A stretch of 64,000 nt of DNA from Orobanche coerulescens (GCA_033398695.1 CM065804.1:121887501-121951500), one strand, 5' to 3'. Counted from the stretch's first letter, positions 12,476-24,713 are shown. Numbers and translations are program-made. Notes: generated by a model not told the origin, from the sequence alone.

Positions 12476-12975
12476 TATATTGGTTGATCATTGTTATTGA
12501 TCGTATAAGCATTCAGACTGTACGTACGTCGATGTTCGGGATTTGTTTTCATTATCATGTGGTAGTTGATCTACAGATATGTTGTGTATTATTGGTTTAT
12601 CCAGGTTGAGATTTGATTGTGTAATCCGACGAACAGGATTTGGCACATATTGGATTATTTCCGCACTTGTGAGTTATGATGATGTTTTGAGGATTCTTGG
12701 TATTGTTTGATTACGGTACAGATGTTTGTTGTTGAGTTCATTTCGTCATTTGAGAATGTGAAATGTGGATTATGGTAAGCATTGAATTGTTATGGATTGC
12801 TATGGATTGGTAAGGTTATGACGGTAAGATTACGTTGGTAGTATTCTTACAGTATTATTACATTTGTATGTAATTATTTATGATGATGTGATCGATATAA
12901 TTGTTGAGTATTGTGGCTGACCCCATCGTGGGCTTTATTTTTAGGTACTCGGAGATTGAGCTAGTAGCGGTCGTG

Positions 12976-12980
12976 AAGGG
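12976..12980. repeat. Left target-site duplication of element A (AAGGG)
   Basis: AAGGG directly precedes the A terminus and is repeated directly after it at 30077-30081, which proves the whole 12981-30076 block came from one insertion. Confidence 0.92.
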
Positions 12981-15315
12981 TGTAACACCCCAAACTAGGC
13001 GGATATTACAGTGCCGTGGACCCCCGACTGGGACCCACCAGGCGAGTGAAAATGAATGAAATACACAGGGTAAATGTAGTACCGAACCACATTACATCAT
13101 TAATTACTCCGATGAGGAGTTTCATACAACACACCCAAGATAATACATAATACATGTATATTTTATATGAAGATAAAACATACGACACTGAATAAAATGA
13201 GTATTCAAATGGAAGTCTGCAGCGAAAATAAAATAAGGAAAACACGAGTGAATGAAAAGGACTGGGCCCCCTACTAGTATCACTGGAACTCCTCGCCGTC
13301 AACGTTCTCTTCCCGTGCCTTAGTCTTGCCACGACATGAAAAACAAAATCCCCCAACGGGGTCAGTTACACAGAACAATAATCCTCAAGAGTTGAATAAA
13401 CACGATCATATATGCTGTATAAACCACAAGTTCGATCAAAAATCTCAAACCGTCGAACACATGCGATCAAAAGTGAATTGGTCAGATTATAACCCAAATC
13501 CTGTTGAAAACATACGCAATCAAACATGATGTATGAATCAACTAACGGTATGGCTCAAAGGGTGGCGCCACACTATGCCCGGGATGGAAATGTGTCCGTG
13601 CATAAGCCACCAACGAGTATCGATTGAATACACATGTGGTCTTGTACCTAATTAGTCTCACGAAGTGATCTTCTCGTGTGCACAGTCCAATGTGAGGCCA
13701 ACAACCAACACACGACTTGATATGTGCCCGACATGAAAATCCTACACATACCAACCGGCACGCCAGTATGACCCGGAATGCCACGAGATAACAAAATTGA
13801 TATCGAAATAAATAATGACTCACCGAGATGAAATGACAGTGAAATGAATGATAGCCCAATGAAATGATTGGAACCGTCGTTCCTTATGACTGAAGTGATT
13901 AATTGACAATTACAAGTCTCAATACGGTTAATACAATATGAATGAGTTATGATTATGAATGAACAACAACGAAAGGAATGAATATCCCTTTAACTGAGTA
14001 AGAATTAACTTACACAACGCCGATGAAGAATGTCCTTCCACGAACAATGTCCAAAATGAGATGTCGGTCGCTCGAACAACCTTGAATAACACAATTACCA
14101 ATAATCCGGTTCAACACACGAATCAAACACTAGTATAACTAACTCAAAACGTCGATACGACAAAACCAAGTTCATTGGGGCATTATATCGAACACGTTGT
14201 GGGCAAACTTCGACTGTTTACAACCAAACCTCAATAATACCAATATCAAATCCCCAAGAAGTGTTTGAAACCAACAAAACATCTTCAATACAATCAATAA
14301 TCCAATATGAATATCCAAATTCGTGATTCCAACAACAATTAATCGAAAACCCCCAAATTCAACTCAATATTCAATGTGTTCTTGAATAACCTTTCAATAA
14401 TCCGATGAATATTCATACATAGTCATAATCATATGTATATCTCTTCATACAACATTATTATAACGTCCAAAACATCATATCTCAACACAAATCGAAATCC
14501 AAGAGGTTTGGGAATATTACCTTTGAAGATCCAAACACTTTGATTCGATGAACACGAGTTAGATCGACGATCCGAGCTTCACAACCGAACGAAAATGATG
14601 AAGAATCGAGTATCCAAGTGATTGATGATGAAAATTTCTCCCACAAACCCTCTCTCTCGGATGTAGGATGAAAAGTGAGCTTATTCCTCTCAAAAAGCGC
14701 AATTATAGTGCCGCACCGCATGTGCCCGGCCGAGTGTGCCGCGCACAGGCAAAATCGCCAAGTGCTCGTTGCTCGGTGTGCCGCGGCCCGGCCGAGTGTG
14801 CCGCGGCCCTGCCGGCAGGAGCCGCGGCCCCCGGTACAGGCGGGTCGGCCAAAACTGCAACATGTGTGTGCCGCGGCCCACACCCCCTTGGGTCCTAAAA
14901 TAAAGAAAAATAACCCGAGAAGAGAATAAAAGCAATAGGAATCAATATTTGGGAAACAATAACACGAAATGGAAGTGCAGAAACCCCAAAACGGTGGTTC
15001 CAAGCAAGGATTACAAGCGTTCGCCCAATAAAAGCACAATTTGAAAAATGAGGAGATTTGAAATGACATGAACTCCAACGTCAACATCGACTAATGAATA
15101 AATTACAACCATCAAGATAATACTCTGGTCTCGATTCCCAAGCAAGGTTGAAACAATGAACAATATCGATACATAACTCGAAGTTATTCCGAACGGTGAA
15201 CACGGATGAATGAATGTGTATGATGAATGATTATTAACAAGTGAAAAATTACATAGTGACAATTACTGAATGAAATTACTGAATGATAATGACTGAATAA
15301 CAACCGGGTATTACA
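12981..15315 (-). mobile_element. Element A, LTR1
   Basis: 2335 bp, from TGTAACACCCC at the left to GGGTATTACA at the right (the minus-strand start). The GC-rich part at 14705-14885 is full of CCGCGG palindromes, and a CTATAATT-like TATA is next to it (minus strand, 14700-14708). A GGGGT/ACCCC hairpin module lies near 13357-13375. I counted 10-11 differences from LTR2 over the first ~380 bp. Confidence 0.92.
14705..14885. repeat. CCGCGG-rich array in A LTR1
   Basis: Repeated GTGCCGCGGCC units make a sharply GC-rich island in an AT-rich LTR. Equivalents lie at about 21975-22190 (LTR2) and 29445-29650 (LTR3). Long ORFs on both strands here are composition artefacts. Confidence 0.75.
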
Positions 15316-15329
15316 TACACCCCCTTAAA
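15316..15329 (-). other. Polypurine tract, A interior 1
   Basis: On the minus strand a TTTTAAGGGGGTGTA run precedes the LTR start, after GGGGACGAAACTC. Confidence 0.8.
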
Positions 15330-16634
15330 AGAGTTTCGTCCCCGAAACTAAGGGTCAAACAACTCGGGATAACTCTCTCGCAAACCAAAGTAGCCTCTTC
15401 GACTCCGTGTCTAGACCACTGAATTTTAACCAAAGGAATCGCCTTATTTCTCAACTATTTGATTCGCCGCTCTAGGACTCGTATGGGACGCTCCTCATAC
15501 GAATGATCATCTGCGATCTCGATTTCGTCGAACTGAAGTATGTGACTCGGGTCGGCAACATACTTCCGTAGCTGAGAGACGTGAAACACATTATAAATTC
15601 GGCTCAACGTCGGAGGTAAGGCCAATCGATAAGCTAGCTTGCCTACTCGTTCCAAAATCTCAAACGGTCCAATAAATCTTGGACTCAACTTTCCCCGCTT
15701 CCCGAAACAGAAGATACCTCGACTCGGGGATACCTTGACCAACACGTGGTCACCTGTCTCGAACTCTAATGGTCGGCGACGATTGTCTGCATAAGATTTC
15801 TGTCGACTCTGAGCGGTCAACAAACGACTCTTGATCAACCTTCTCATGGGAGGCTATAAGCATATCGAGCTCGGTGCCGATTGATTCTGATAAGTCATCC
15901 CAACACAAAGGAGATCGACAACGACGACCGTACAAAGCCTCGTAAGGTGCCATCTTAATCGAAGCATGCCAACTATTATTATACGTGAACTCGATCAATG
16001 GTAGTTGGGCTTCCCAATCGTCTTTCCAATCGAGGACGCATGCCCTGAACATGTCCTCCAATGTTTGAATAGTCCTCTCGATTATGCTGACCGAGGATGA
16101 AAAGTCATCTTGAAATTAAGCTGAGTTCCCATGGCACGATGAACTGATTTCCAAAAATGAGACACGAATCGCCCGTCACGATCGGAAACGATACTCTTAG
16201 GAATACCGTGCAATCTCACTATTTCTTTGATGAACAACTGGGCAAGTCTCTCGGGACCCCAAGTATCCTTAATCTCTAGAAAATGAGCTGACTTAGTTAG
16301 ACGATCCACGATTACCCAAATTGTATTCATGCCACGGCGACTCGTCGGCAAACTCGTGATGAAGTCCATTAAAATATCCTCCCACTTCCACTCCGGAATA
16401 GGGAGCGGTTTCAGCATACCCGCCGGTCACTGATGTTCTATCTTGACTTGTTGACAGGTGAGACATCTCGAAACAAACTCGGCGACTTCACACTTCATAT
16501 TACTCCACTAGTAATTTTGTTTCAAGTCTTTGTACATTTTGCTAGACCCCGGATGAATAGAATAAGGGGTAGCATGGACTTCTCTCAAAATCGAGTTTTT
16601 CAACTCGTCATTCGCCTATACACATAACCGATTC
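15330..16634 (-). pseudogene. A copy 1: integrase and chromodomain, frameshifted
   Basis: Three ORFs in two frames cover the integrase. 16082-16417 has the catalytic-core start (WKWEDILMDFITSLPTSRRG, VDRLTKSAHF, SDRDGRFVSHFWKSVH) but the DQQ/E part is lost to a small deletion near 16085. 15750-16061 carries LPLIEFTYNNSWHASI and GRRCRSPLCWDD. 15455-15847 carries GDHVLVKVSPSRG, GKLSPRFIGPFEILERVG and NVFHVSQLRKYV, then an in-frame TAG after LERRIK. A chromodomain-type tail follows, with a ~14-bp deletion relative to copy 2. Inactive. Confidence 0.9.
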
Positions 16635-16964
16635 TTAAATCTCAAGAGTCCATCCTCGTGGACCAGAAAGCCAGGGGCTTTCCCCTGTGCCACATCCTCG
16701 CAGATGCGCAACAAAAACGGGTCCGAACCCTGATTCATTCTGCTGCATATTTAACTCCTTCTGAGTAAATATATATTTTAAACTCTTATGATCGGTAAAT
16801 ATCTGACAGGTAACGTCATAAAGATAATGGCGCCAAATCTTCAATGCGAATACCATGACTGCTAGCTCCAGGTCGTGGTTCGGATAATTTACCTCGTAAG
16901 GTCTCAATTTCCGTGAAGCATAAGCAATAACTTTCTCGTTCTGCATTAGTACACATTCAAGACC
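16635..16964 (-). pseudogene. A copy 1: RNase H C-part, fused across a deletion
   Basis: In frame with the upstream pol but separated from it by a TAG at 16965-16967 (a Gln codon in copy 2). Contains [56 protein letters not shown], the RNase H domain end. At about 16740 roughly 245 bp present in copy 2 (24062-24308) are missing, shifting the frame into the integrase zinc-finger region. Confidence 0.85.
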
Positions 16965-18593
16965 CTATCCGTACGCATCACTATAGACCACAAATCCTTC
17001 CGTTCCTTGCGGTAAAGAGAGGACAGGTGCTGAAATTAACCGGCTCTTGAGTTCCTCAAAACTCTGTTCACACGCGTCGGACCACGTGTATTTCTTATCT
17101 TTCCTTAAAAGGTTCGTCATGGGTTGAGCGATTTTTGAAAATCCTTCCACAAATCGCCGATAATAACCATCTAATCCGAGGAAACTTCGGATTTCCTTAA
17201 CATTCTTCAGAGGTTGCCAATCTCGGATAGCCTCCATCTTCTGAGGGTCGACATGAACTCCGTCTGATGAAATTACATGTCCGAGAAACGTCACTTCGGA
17301 TATCCAGAATTCACATTTGGAAAACTTCCCATAAAGTTGCTCTCGTCTCAACACGTCGAGCACCTGATGAAGGTGAAACTCGTGCTCCTCCCGGTCAAGA
17401 GAATAAATTAAAATGTCATCAATGAAGACAACCACGAACCGATCCAAATAGTCGATGAAAACCCGATTCATTAACTCCATGAATACTGCAGGTGCATTAG
17501 TTAACCCAAACGGCATTACTACAAACTCATAATGACCATAGCATGTTCGGAATGCCGTCCTAGCAATATCCGACTCTCGGATTCGCAACTGATGATACCC
17601 AGATCTTAAATCGATCTTGGAAAATACTGAAGCTCCCTGAAGTTGATCCAAAAGATCATCAATACGGGGTAGGGGATATTTATTCTTGATCGTAACCCTG
17701 TTCAGCTCTCGGTAATCAATACACAAACGGAAAGAACCGTCCTTTTTCTTGACAAATAATATCGGTGCTCCCCACGGAGACGCACTCGGCCGGATATAAC
17801 CCTTCTCGGTCAAATCCTCCAATTGATTCTTTAGTTCCAGCATTTCGGTCGGGGCCATCCAATACGGTGCCTTCGATATTGGAGATGTACCAGGCTCCAA
17901 CTCAATCGTGAATTCCACATCTCTCTGTGGAGGCAAACCAGGTAACTCGTCTGGAAATACGTCGGCATAATCTCTCACTACCGGAATATACACCAACATT
18001 ATTGATGATCTCTCGGTGTTAGTCATATAGCACCAATAACCGACACACCCCTTATTGAGTAATTTCACTGCTTTCATCAAGTTGATCACTCTCTTGGAAC
18101 AGCTGGGATTACCTCCCTGAAAAACATATTCGACCCCATCGTCTGAAATGATAGTGACCAAACGCTTACGGATGCTAATGACGGCATCGTGACGATCCAT
18201 CCAATCAATACCCAGAATGACATCGTCTCTCGGCAAATCTACCACGATTAGGTCTGCTAACCAATCACGGCCATGAAGCTGAATCGGACAATCCTTAATC
18301 TCAGGATTCCCGATAATTCTTCTACCATCAGGTAGACCGATGACATAAGGCTCACAACTAGTAGCACTCCCCAGACGTAGTCTACTCAAACATGATTCGG
18401 AAATAGAAGAATGCGATGCACCAGTATCAAAAAGGGTACACATAGGTTGAGATAGAATATCGAGTGTACCTGAGATCATCCGGGCCTCTTGATCATCGGT
18501 CTTCTTCATCTCATAAATTCGGGGCTTGCCGGTGCCCGAACCGGACGTTCCCGTCTGATAGCTCTTAGCTCCGTCTTTGTTAGCTCCTGTCAT
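16965..18593 (-). pseudogene. A copy 1: protease, RT and start of RNase H
   Basis: A 542-codon stretch in the same frame as gag. The aspartic protease motif LFDTGAS has its Asp near residue 56. RT follows with [19 protein letters not shown] (about 294-312), [15 protein letters not shown], the PFGLTNAP block, and catalytic FIDD at residues 390-393. RNase H begins with EGFVVYSDA (Asp 539) and is cut by TAG. RT is nearly complete. The domain order protease-RT-RNase H-integrase identifies Ty3/gypsy. The first Met is simply the first after the upstream stop; in life it would be part of a gag-pol polyprotein. Confidence 0.93.
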
Positions 18594-18680
18594 CTTAATC
18601 GACGCGGACTGAGTGGCCTGATTCGGAACCGCTGACTGATTTGGGGCCTGAGATGTCGCCGAAGTGGGTTTGGAGTCCCT

Positions 18681-19811
18681 TCAGCAAAAACGGGCCCTAT
18701 GCCCCGCAATTCCACAGTTATGGCATGTGACAGTCTGCCTCGGACACTTGGTACTGAAATGACCTTGTTCTTCACAGTTGAAACATGTGATGGCCGAACT
18801 GGCCGCTCGGGACTGAGATTCCGCGGGTTTAGGCGCCATAGGAGGTCGCTCAGAAAAAGTAGAGCCTGCACGAGGTTTCTTGAAAGTGGCCTGGCTGCCG
18901 TCAGACTGATTATGATTCTTTGACTTCTTGCCAGCAAATGAAGGTTGCTGCTTCGCAATCTCCTTAGCACTAAGTTCATAAGTAAGAGCTTTCTCAATGA
19001 ATTCGGCCAGAGTGGTGCAATGATGATTAAGCAACTGTAGTCGCATACGAGGTTTCAACCTCTTGCTCAAATATTTGATCTTGTCCGCCTCAGAGTGAAT
19101 AATGGACGAGGCGAACGGAAGTAGTTCCTGAAATTTCTCGGCGATGGCGTGAACATCATCGTCTGCTGAGGGGTCGGGAGTGAGTAATTCTGATAACTTG
19201 GCCTCTCTGAGTGGGGCCGGATAATACCTCTCCATCATAAGAGTCTTGAATTGATCCCAAGTACAAAATCCGTCGGTGGGCTTCAACAACAACCACCATG
19301 AATGAGCGCTCTTACCCAGATAGTAAGCCGCAACTGAAACTTTTTGTCCCTCAGGACAGTCCACCATAGCAAACAGTTTCTCGAAGTGCTCCAGCCAATG
19401 AATGATATCCGCCGGTTCAGATGAGCCCTCAAAAGTAGGTGGTCTTTGGTGAGATATGTCGCCAATGATACTGCTCACACCCCTCTCTTGCCTCTGAGGT
19501 GGCGGCGGAAGAGCCTGTTGATTCTGAGTAGCTGATTTATGCATCATTTGCATCAGTTGTGTCATCTGAGTCATTTGGGCCATCATGCCCTGCATAAAAG
19601 CGAGTGGATCAACCCGAACACCTTCTGACTCAGCTGTGTCTAAGGTACGACTCCCTGATAGTGAATGATTACGCCCAGGTGAATGAGTGACAGCATCAGT
19701 GCTCGATGAATTAACATTATTCCTAGCATTTGCACGTGTATTCACACGAGCTCTCGGGTTTCGGCCCACACCGCGGCCTCTTCCCCCGCGTCCTCTGCCA
19801 GCTCTTTCCAT
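18681..19811 (-). CDS. gag: A copy 1: gag (376 residues, stop before pol)
   Basis: Starts MERAGRGRGGRGRGVG, an Arg/Gly-rich N-terminus, followed by a Gln/Met-rich stretch, the Retrotrans_gag core (PPTFEGSSEPADIIHWLEHFEKL, SAHSWWLLLKP, WDQFKTLMMERYYP) and a CCHC zinc knuckle (CFNCEEQGHFSTKC) near the C-terminus, with a second CHNCGIAGHRARFC at the very end. The TGA at 18681-18683 replaces an Arg CGA kept in copy 2, so the single gag-pol frame is split here by a CpG transition. Coat protein of the virus-like particle. Confidence 0.92.
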   Translation of the reverse strand: MERAGRGRGGRGRGVGRNPRARVNTRANARNNVNSSSTDAVTHSPGRNHSLSGSRTLDTAESEGVRVDPLAFMQGMMAQMTQMTQLMQMMHKSATQNQQALPPPPQRQERGVSSIIGDISHQRPPTFEGSSEPADIIHWLEHFEKLFAMVDCPEGQKVSVAAYYLGKSAHSWWLLLKPTDGFCTWDQFKTLMMERYYPAPLREAKLSELLTPDPSADDDVHAIAEKFQELLPFASSIIHSEADKIKYLSKRLKPRMRLQLLNHHCTTLAEFIEKALTYELSAKEIAKQQPSFAGKKSKNHNQSDGSQATFKKPRAGSTFSERPPMAPKPAESQSRAASSAITCFNCEEQGHFSTKCPRQTVTCHNCGIAGHRARFC

Positions 19812-20232
19812 ACTGAAGTGGGAAAGTCACGAAATGATTATATATCTCGCATGAATATAACATTATGATTACATTATGAAATGATGAAAATGAGCATAAG
19901 CGCTCAAACACAATGATTACATGAATGATCAACTCAGGTGACGTGATTATCTGATGAAATTCTTGAAATGATTATCTTGAACAAGTTAACATGATTAATG
20001 ATATGATCCTCAATATCAACAACTGAACATTGAAATGAACTGAGTGACTAATGAATTAACATGATCGACTTGATCACAAATGAAAATGATGAATGAGGAA
20101 ATCTTACTGTTCTTTGGTCTGAAGGGCTCGGCTCTTGCACGGGTCACACGTGATGCGAAAGTCCAATGATACTAGTCTGATGAATGATGATTTCAAATGA
20201 AACATGACTCGGAAGGTAGTATTCAAAACCAC

Positions 20233-20244
20233 GCTCCGATACCA
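20233..20244 (-). other. Primer-binding site, A interior 1
   Basis: Minus strand TGGTATCGGAGC, one change from the initiator-Met tRNA complement, four bases from LTR2. Confidence 0.88.
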
Positions 20245-20248
20245 ACTC

Positions 20249-22612
20249 TGTAACACCCCAAACTAGGCGGATATTACAGTGCCGTGGACCCCCGACTGGG
20301 ACCCACCAGGCGAGTGAAAATGAATGAAATACACAGGGTAAATGTAGTACCGAACCACATTACATCATTAATTACTCCGATGAGGAGTTTTATACAACAC
20401 ACCCAAGATAATACAGAATACATGTATATTTTATATGAAGATAAAACATAAGACACTGAATAAAATGAGTATTCAAACGGAAGTCTGCAGTGGAAATAAA
20501 ATAAGGAAAACACGAGTGAATGAAAAGGACTGGGCCCCCTACTAGTATCACTGGGACTCCTCGCCGTCAACGTTCTCCTCCCGTGCCTTAGCCTTGCCAC
20601 GACCTGAAAAACAAAATCCCCCAACGGGGTCAGTTACACAGAACAATAATCCTCAAGAGTTGAATAAACACAATCATATATGCTGTATAAACCACAAGTT
20701 CGATCAAAAATCTCAAACCGTCGAACACATGCGATCAAAAGTGAATTGGCCAGATTATAACCCAAATCCTGTTGAAAACATACGCAATCAAACATGCTGC
20801 ATGAATCAACTAACGGTATGGCTCAAAGGGTGGCTCCACACTACGCCCGGGATGGAAATGTGTCCGTGCACAAGCCACCAACGAGTATCGATCGAATACA
20901 CGTGTGGTCTTGTACCTATCAGTCTCACGAAGTGATCTTCTCGTGTACACAGTCCAATGTGAGGCCAACAACCAACACACGACTTAATATGTGCCCGACA
21001 TGAAAATCCTACACATACCAACGGGCACGCCAGTATGACCCGGAATTCCAGGAGATAACAAAAGTGACATCGAAATCAATAATGACTCACCGAGATGAAA
21101 TGACAGTGAAATGAATGATAGCCCAATAAAATGATTGGAACCGTCGTTCCTTGTGACTAAAGTGATTAATTGACAATTACAAGTCTCAATATGGTTAATA
21201 CAATATGAATGAGTTATGATTATGAATGAACAACGACGAAAGGAATGAATATCCCTTTAACTGAGTAAGAATTAACTTACACAACGCCGATGAAGAATGT
21301 CCTTCCACGAACAACGTCCTAAATGAGATGTCGGTCGCTCGAACAACCTTGAATAACACAATTACCAATAATCCGGTTCAACACACGAATCAAACACGAG
21401 TATAACTAACTCAAAACGTCGATACGACTAAACCAAGTTCATTGGGGCATTATATCGATCACGTTGTGGCCAAACTTCGATTGTTTACAACCAGACCTCA
21501 ATAATACCAATATCAAATCCCCAAGAAGTGTTTCAAAGCAACAAAACATCTTCAATACGATCAATAATCCAATATGAATATCCAAATTCGTGATTCCAAC
21601 AACAATTAATCGAAAACCCCCAAATTCAACTCAATATTCAAAGTGTTCTTGAATAACCTTTCAATAATCCGATGAATATTCATACATACTCATAATCATA
21701 TGTATATCTCTTCATACAACATGATTATAACGTCCAAAACATCATATCTCAACACAAATCGAAATCCAAGAGGTTTGGGAATATTACCTTTGAAGATCCA
21801 AACACTTTGATTCGATGAACACGAGTTAGATCGACGATCCGAGCTTCACAACCGAACGACAATGATGAAGAATCGAGTATCCAAGTGATTGATGATGAAA
21901 ATTTCTCCCAAAAACCCTCTCTCTCTCGGATGTAGGATGAAAAGTGAGCTTATTCCTCTCAAAAAATGCAATTATAGTGCACCGCTTTGTGCCGCGGCCG
22001 GAGAGTGTGTGTCGCACGGTGGCCAAAATCTGCGCCAAAGGTTTCGGGTGCAGCCGCGGCCCGGTCCGAGTGTGCCGCGGCGGTGACTCGGCAAGGTGCC
22101 GCGGCCCTGCAGACAGCGGTCGGCCAAAACTGCAACATGTGTGTGCCGCGGCGCACACTCCCTTGTGCCGCGGCCCACACCCCCTTGGGTCCTAAAATAA
22201 ATAAAAATGACCCGGGAAGAGAATAAAAGCAATAGGAATCAATATTTAGGAAACAATAACATGAAATGGAAGTGCGGAAACCCCAAAACGGTGCATCCAA
22301 GCAAGGATTACATGGGTTCGCCCAATAAAAGCACAATTTGAAAAATGAGGAGATTTGAAATGACATGAACTCCAACGTCAACATCGACTAATGAATCAAT
22401 TACAACCATCAAGATAATACTCTGGTCTTGATTCCCGAGAAAGGTTGAAACAATGAGCAATATCGATACACAACTCGAAGTTATTCCGAATGGTGAACAC
22501 GGATGAATGAATGTGGATGATGAATGATTATTAACAAGTGAAAAATTACATAGTGACAATTACTGAATGAAATTACTGAATGATAATGACTGAATTACAA
22601 CCGGGTATTACA
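20249..22612 (-). mobile_element. Element A, LTR2 (central, shared)
   Basis: 2364 bp with the same termini as LTR1. It has a primer site on its left and a purine tract on its right, so it acts as 5' LTR of copy 1 and 3' LTR of copy 2, as expected for a tandem made by LTR-LTR recombination. Confidence 0.92.
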
Positions 22613-22628
22613 TACACCCCTCCTTAAA
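22613..22628 (-). other. Polypurine tract, A interior 2
   Basis: Minus strand TTTTAAGGAGGGGTGTA directly before the LTR2 start. Confidence 0.78.
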
Positions 22629-22639
22629 AGAGTTTCGTC

Positions 22640-22766
22640 CCCGAAACTAAGGGTCAAACAACTCGGGATAACTCTCCCGCATACTATCCTCGGTTTCCCA
22701 AGTAGCCTCTTTGACTCCGTGTCTAAACCACTGAATTTTAACCAAAGGAATCGCCTTATTTCTCAA
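22640..22766 (-). pseudogene. A copy 2: chromodomain tail after an in-frame TAG
   Basis: After LERRIK and TAG the frame continues with LRNKAIPLVKIQW and a WETE-type chromodomain end, finishing just before the purine tract. The TAG is at the same codon in copy 1; element D has Met and element B Gln at the matching position. The stop predates the tandem duplication or was in the shared source. Confidence 0.75.
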
Positions 22767-23738
22767 CTATTTGATCCGCCGCTCTAAGACTCGTATGGGA
22801 CGCTCCTCATACGAATGATCATCTGCGATCTCAATTTCGTCGAACTGAAGTATGTGACTCGGGTCGGCAACATACTTCCATAGCTGATAGACGTGAAATA
22901 CATTATAAATTCGGCTCAACGCCGAAGGTAAGGCCAATCGATAAGCTAGCTCGCCTACTCGTTCCAAAATCTCAAACGGTCCAATAAATCTTGGACTCAA
23001 CTTTCCCCGCTTCCTGAAACGGAAGATACCTCGACTCGGGGATACCTTGACCAACACGTGGTCACCTGTCTCAAACTCTAATGGTCGGCGAAAATTGTCT
23101 GCATAAGATTTCTGTCGACTCTGAGCGGTCAACAAACGACTCTTGATCAAAGCTACCTTCTCACGGGCGGCTATAAGCATATCGGGCTCGGTGCCGATTG
23201 ATTCTGATAAGTCATCCCAACACAAAGGAGATTGACAACGACGATCGTACAAAGCCTCGTAAGGTGCCATCTTAATCGAAGCATGCCAACTATTATTATA
23301 CGTGAACTCGATCAATGGTAGTTGGGCTTCCCAATCGTCTTTCCAATCGAGGATGCATGCCCTCAACATGTCCTCCAATGTCTGAATAGTCCTCTCTGAT
23401 TGTCCGTCGGACTGAGGATGAAAAGCTGTGCTGAAATTAAGCTGAGTTCCCATGGCATGATGAACTGATTTCCAAAAATGAGACACGAATCGCCCGTCAC
23501 GATCGGAAACGATACTCTTAGGAGTACCGTGCAATCTCACTCTTTCTTTGATGAACAACTGGGCAAGTCTCTCGGGACCCCAAGTATCCTTAATCTCGAG
23601 AAAATGAGCTGACTTAGTTAGACGATCCACGATTACCCAAATTGTATTCATGCCACGGCGACTCGTCGGCAAACTCGTGATGAAGTCCATTGAAATATCC
23701 TCCCACTTCCACTCTGGAATAGGGAGCAGTTTCACCAT
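22767..23738 (-). CDS. A copy 2: integrase (323 codons, catalytic triad present)
   Basis: The catalytic core is complete: Asp 18 in ISMDFITSLP, Asp 79 in SDRDGRFVSHFW and Glu 115 in SERTIQTLED, with the 35-residue spacing of the D,D(35)E family. Then come LPLIEFTYNNSWHAS, RRCQSPLCWDDL, TAQSRQKSYAD, GDHVLVKVSPSRG, GPFEILERVGELAYRL and NVFHVYQL. The open frame ends at TAG after LERRIK, before the chromodomain tail. The upstream zinc-finger part is cut off by a stop near 23829. This piece would come from the polyprotein, so the Met is not a true start. Confidence 0.9.
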   Translation of the reverse strand: MVKLLPIPEWKWEDISMDFITSLPTSRRGMNTIWVIVDRLTKSAHFLEIKDTWGPERLAQLFIKERVRLHGTPKSIVSDRDGRFVSHFWKSVHHAMGTQLNFSTAFHPQSDGQSERTIQTLEDMLRACILDWKDDWEAQLPLIEFTYNNSWHASIKMAPYEALYDRRCQSPLCWDDLSESIGTEPDMLIAAREKVALIKSRLLTAQSRQKSYADNFRRPLEFETGDHVLVKVSPSRGIFRFRKRGKLSPRFIGPFEILERVGELAYRLALPSALSRIYNVFHVYQLWKYVADPSHILQFDEIEIADDHSYEERPIRVLERRIK

Positions 23739-23828
23739 ACCCGTCGGTCACTCATGTTCTATCTTGACTTGTTGACAGGTGAGACATCTCGAAACAAACT
23801 CGGCGACTTCACGCTTCATATTACTCCA

Positions 23829-24098
23829 CTAGTAATTTTGTTTTAAGTCTTTGGACATCTTGCTAGACCCCGGATGAATAGAATAAGGGGTAGCATGGGC
23901 TTCTCTCAAAATCGAGTTTTTCAACTCGTCATTCGCCGGTACACATAACCAATTCTTAAATCTCAAGAGTCCATCATCGTGGACGATAAAGCCAGGGGCT
24001 TTCCCCTGTGCCACATCCTTGCAGATGCGCAACAAAAACGGGTCTGAACCCTGATTCACTCTGATCGTCTCTTCAAGTGGCGATGAAATCTTCAGCAT
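23829..24098 (-). pseudogene. A copy 2: RNase H-integrase linker and zinc-binding start
   Basis: 89 codons: the linker ([19 protein letters not shown]), then [30 protein letters not shown], which holds the HH half of the integrase HHCC finger, then KDLKQNY and TAG where Trp is expected. The CC half (CLTCQQ) follows beyond the stop, at about 23770. Confidence 0.82.
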
Positions 24099-24455
24099 AC
24101 AAAGCTGTCCCTGAACACGCTGTAACCAAACCTCGATCTTATGCCTAAGTAATTCTTGCTGAAGTTACTTCTGAACTGTTAATCGAGCAAGCATCTGCTC
24201 CTGAACGGACTTACGACTCAAGGCGTCGGCGACAACATTCGCCTTGCCCGGGTGGTAAAGTATCTCAATATCATAATCGTTGATTAGTTCTAACCACCGT
24301 CTCTATCGCATATATAACTCCTTCTGAGTAAATATATATTTTAAACTCTTATGATCGGTGAATATCTGACAGGTAACGCCATAAAGATAATGGCGCTAAA
24401 TCTTCAATGCGAATACCACGGCTGCTAGCTCCAGGTCGTGGGTCGGATAATTTAC

Positions 24456-24713
24456 CTAGTAAGGTCTCAATTGCCGTGAAGCATAAGCAATAACTTTCTC
24501 GTTCCGCATTAGTACACATCCGAGACCCTGTCCGGACGCATCACTATAGACCACAAATCCTTCCGTTCCTTGCGGTAAAGAAAGGACATGTGCTGAAATT
24601 AACCGGTTCTTGAGTTCCTCAAAACTTTGTTGACACGCGTCGGACCACGTGTATTTCTTATCTTTCCTTAAAAGGTTCATCATGGGTTGAGCGATTTTTG
24701 AAAATCCTTCCAC
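24456..24713 (-). pseudogene. A copy 2: RNase H N-part
   Basis: Starts in the RT-RNase H connection ([26 protein letters not shown]), then [20 protein letters not shown] with the first catalytic Asp and VIAYASRQLRPY, then TAG for Glu. Upstream, about 85 bp present in copy 1 are deleted near 24755, shifting the frame from RT. Confidence 0.85.

Larger units (their letters stand above)
8712..12980 (+). mobile_element. Element C, 5' LTR, first segment
   Basis: Starts TGTAATACCCG and is interrupted by element A at 12981. It aligns with 30887-34360 over 8712 to about 12285. In order it contains a palindrome array, a conserved U3 block, a degenerate TATA box, a long AT-rich part, about 58-bp tandem repeats, and a GCTGACCCC hairpin module near 12921. 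ORFs here (for example 11510-11842) recur in the 3' LTR only because the DNA is duplicated. Confidence 0.85.

Noticed and set aside
14482..15087. 201-codon minus-strand ORF in A LTR1, with relatives in LTR2 and LTR3
   Set aside because: It spans the GC-rich CCGCGG array, where stops are rare in all frames. The reading frame is not kept in the other two LTRs.
18590..18997. 135-codon minus-strand ORF overlapping A copy-1 gag (also 26089-26484 in copy 2)
   Set aside because: Out of frame with gag and low in recognisable features. The gag frame carries the zinc knuckles.
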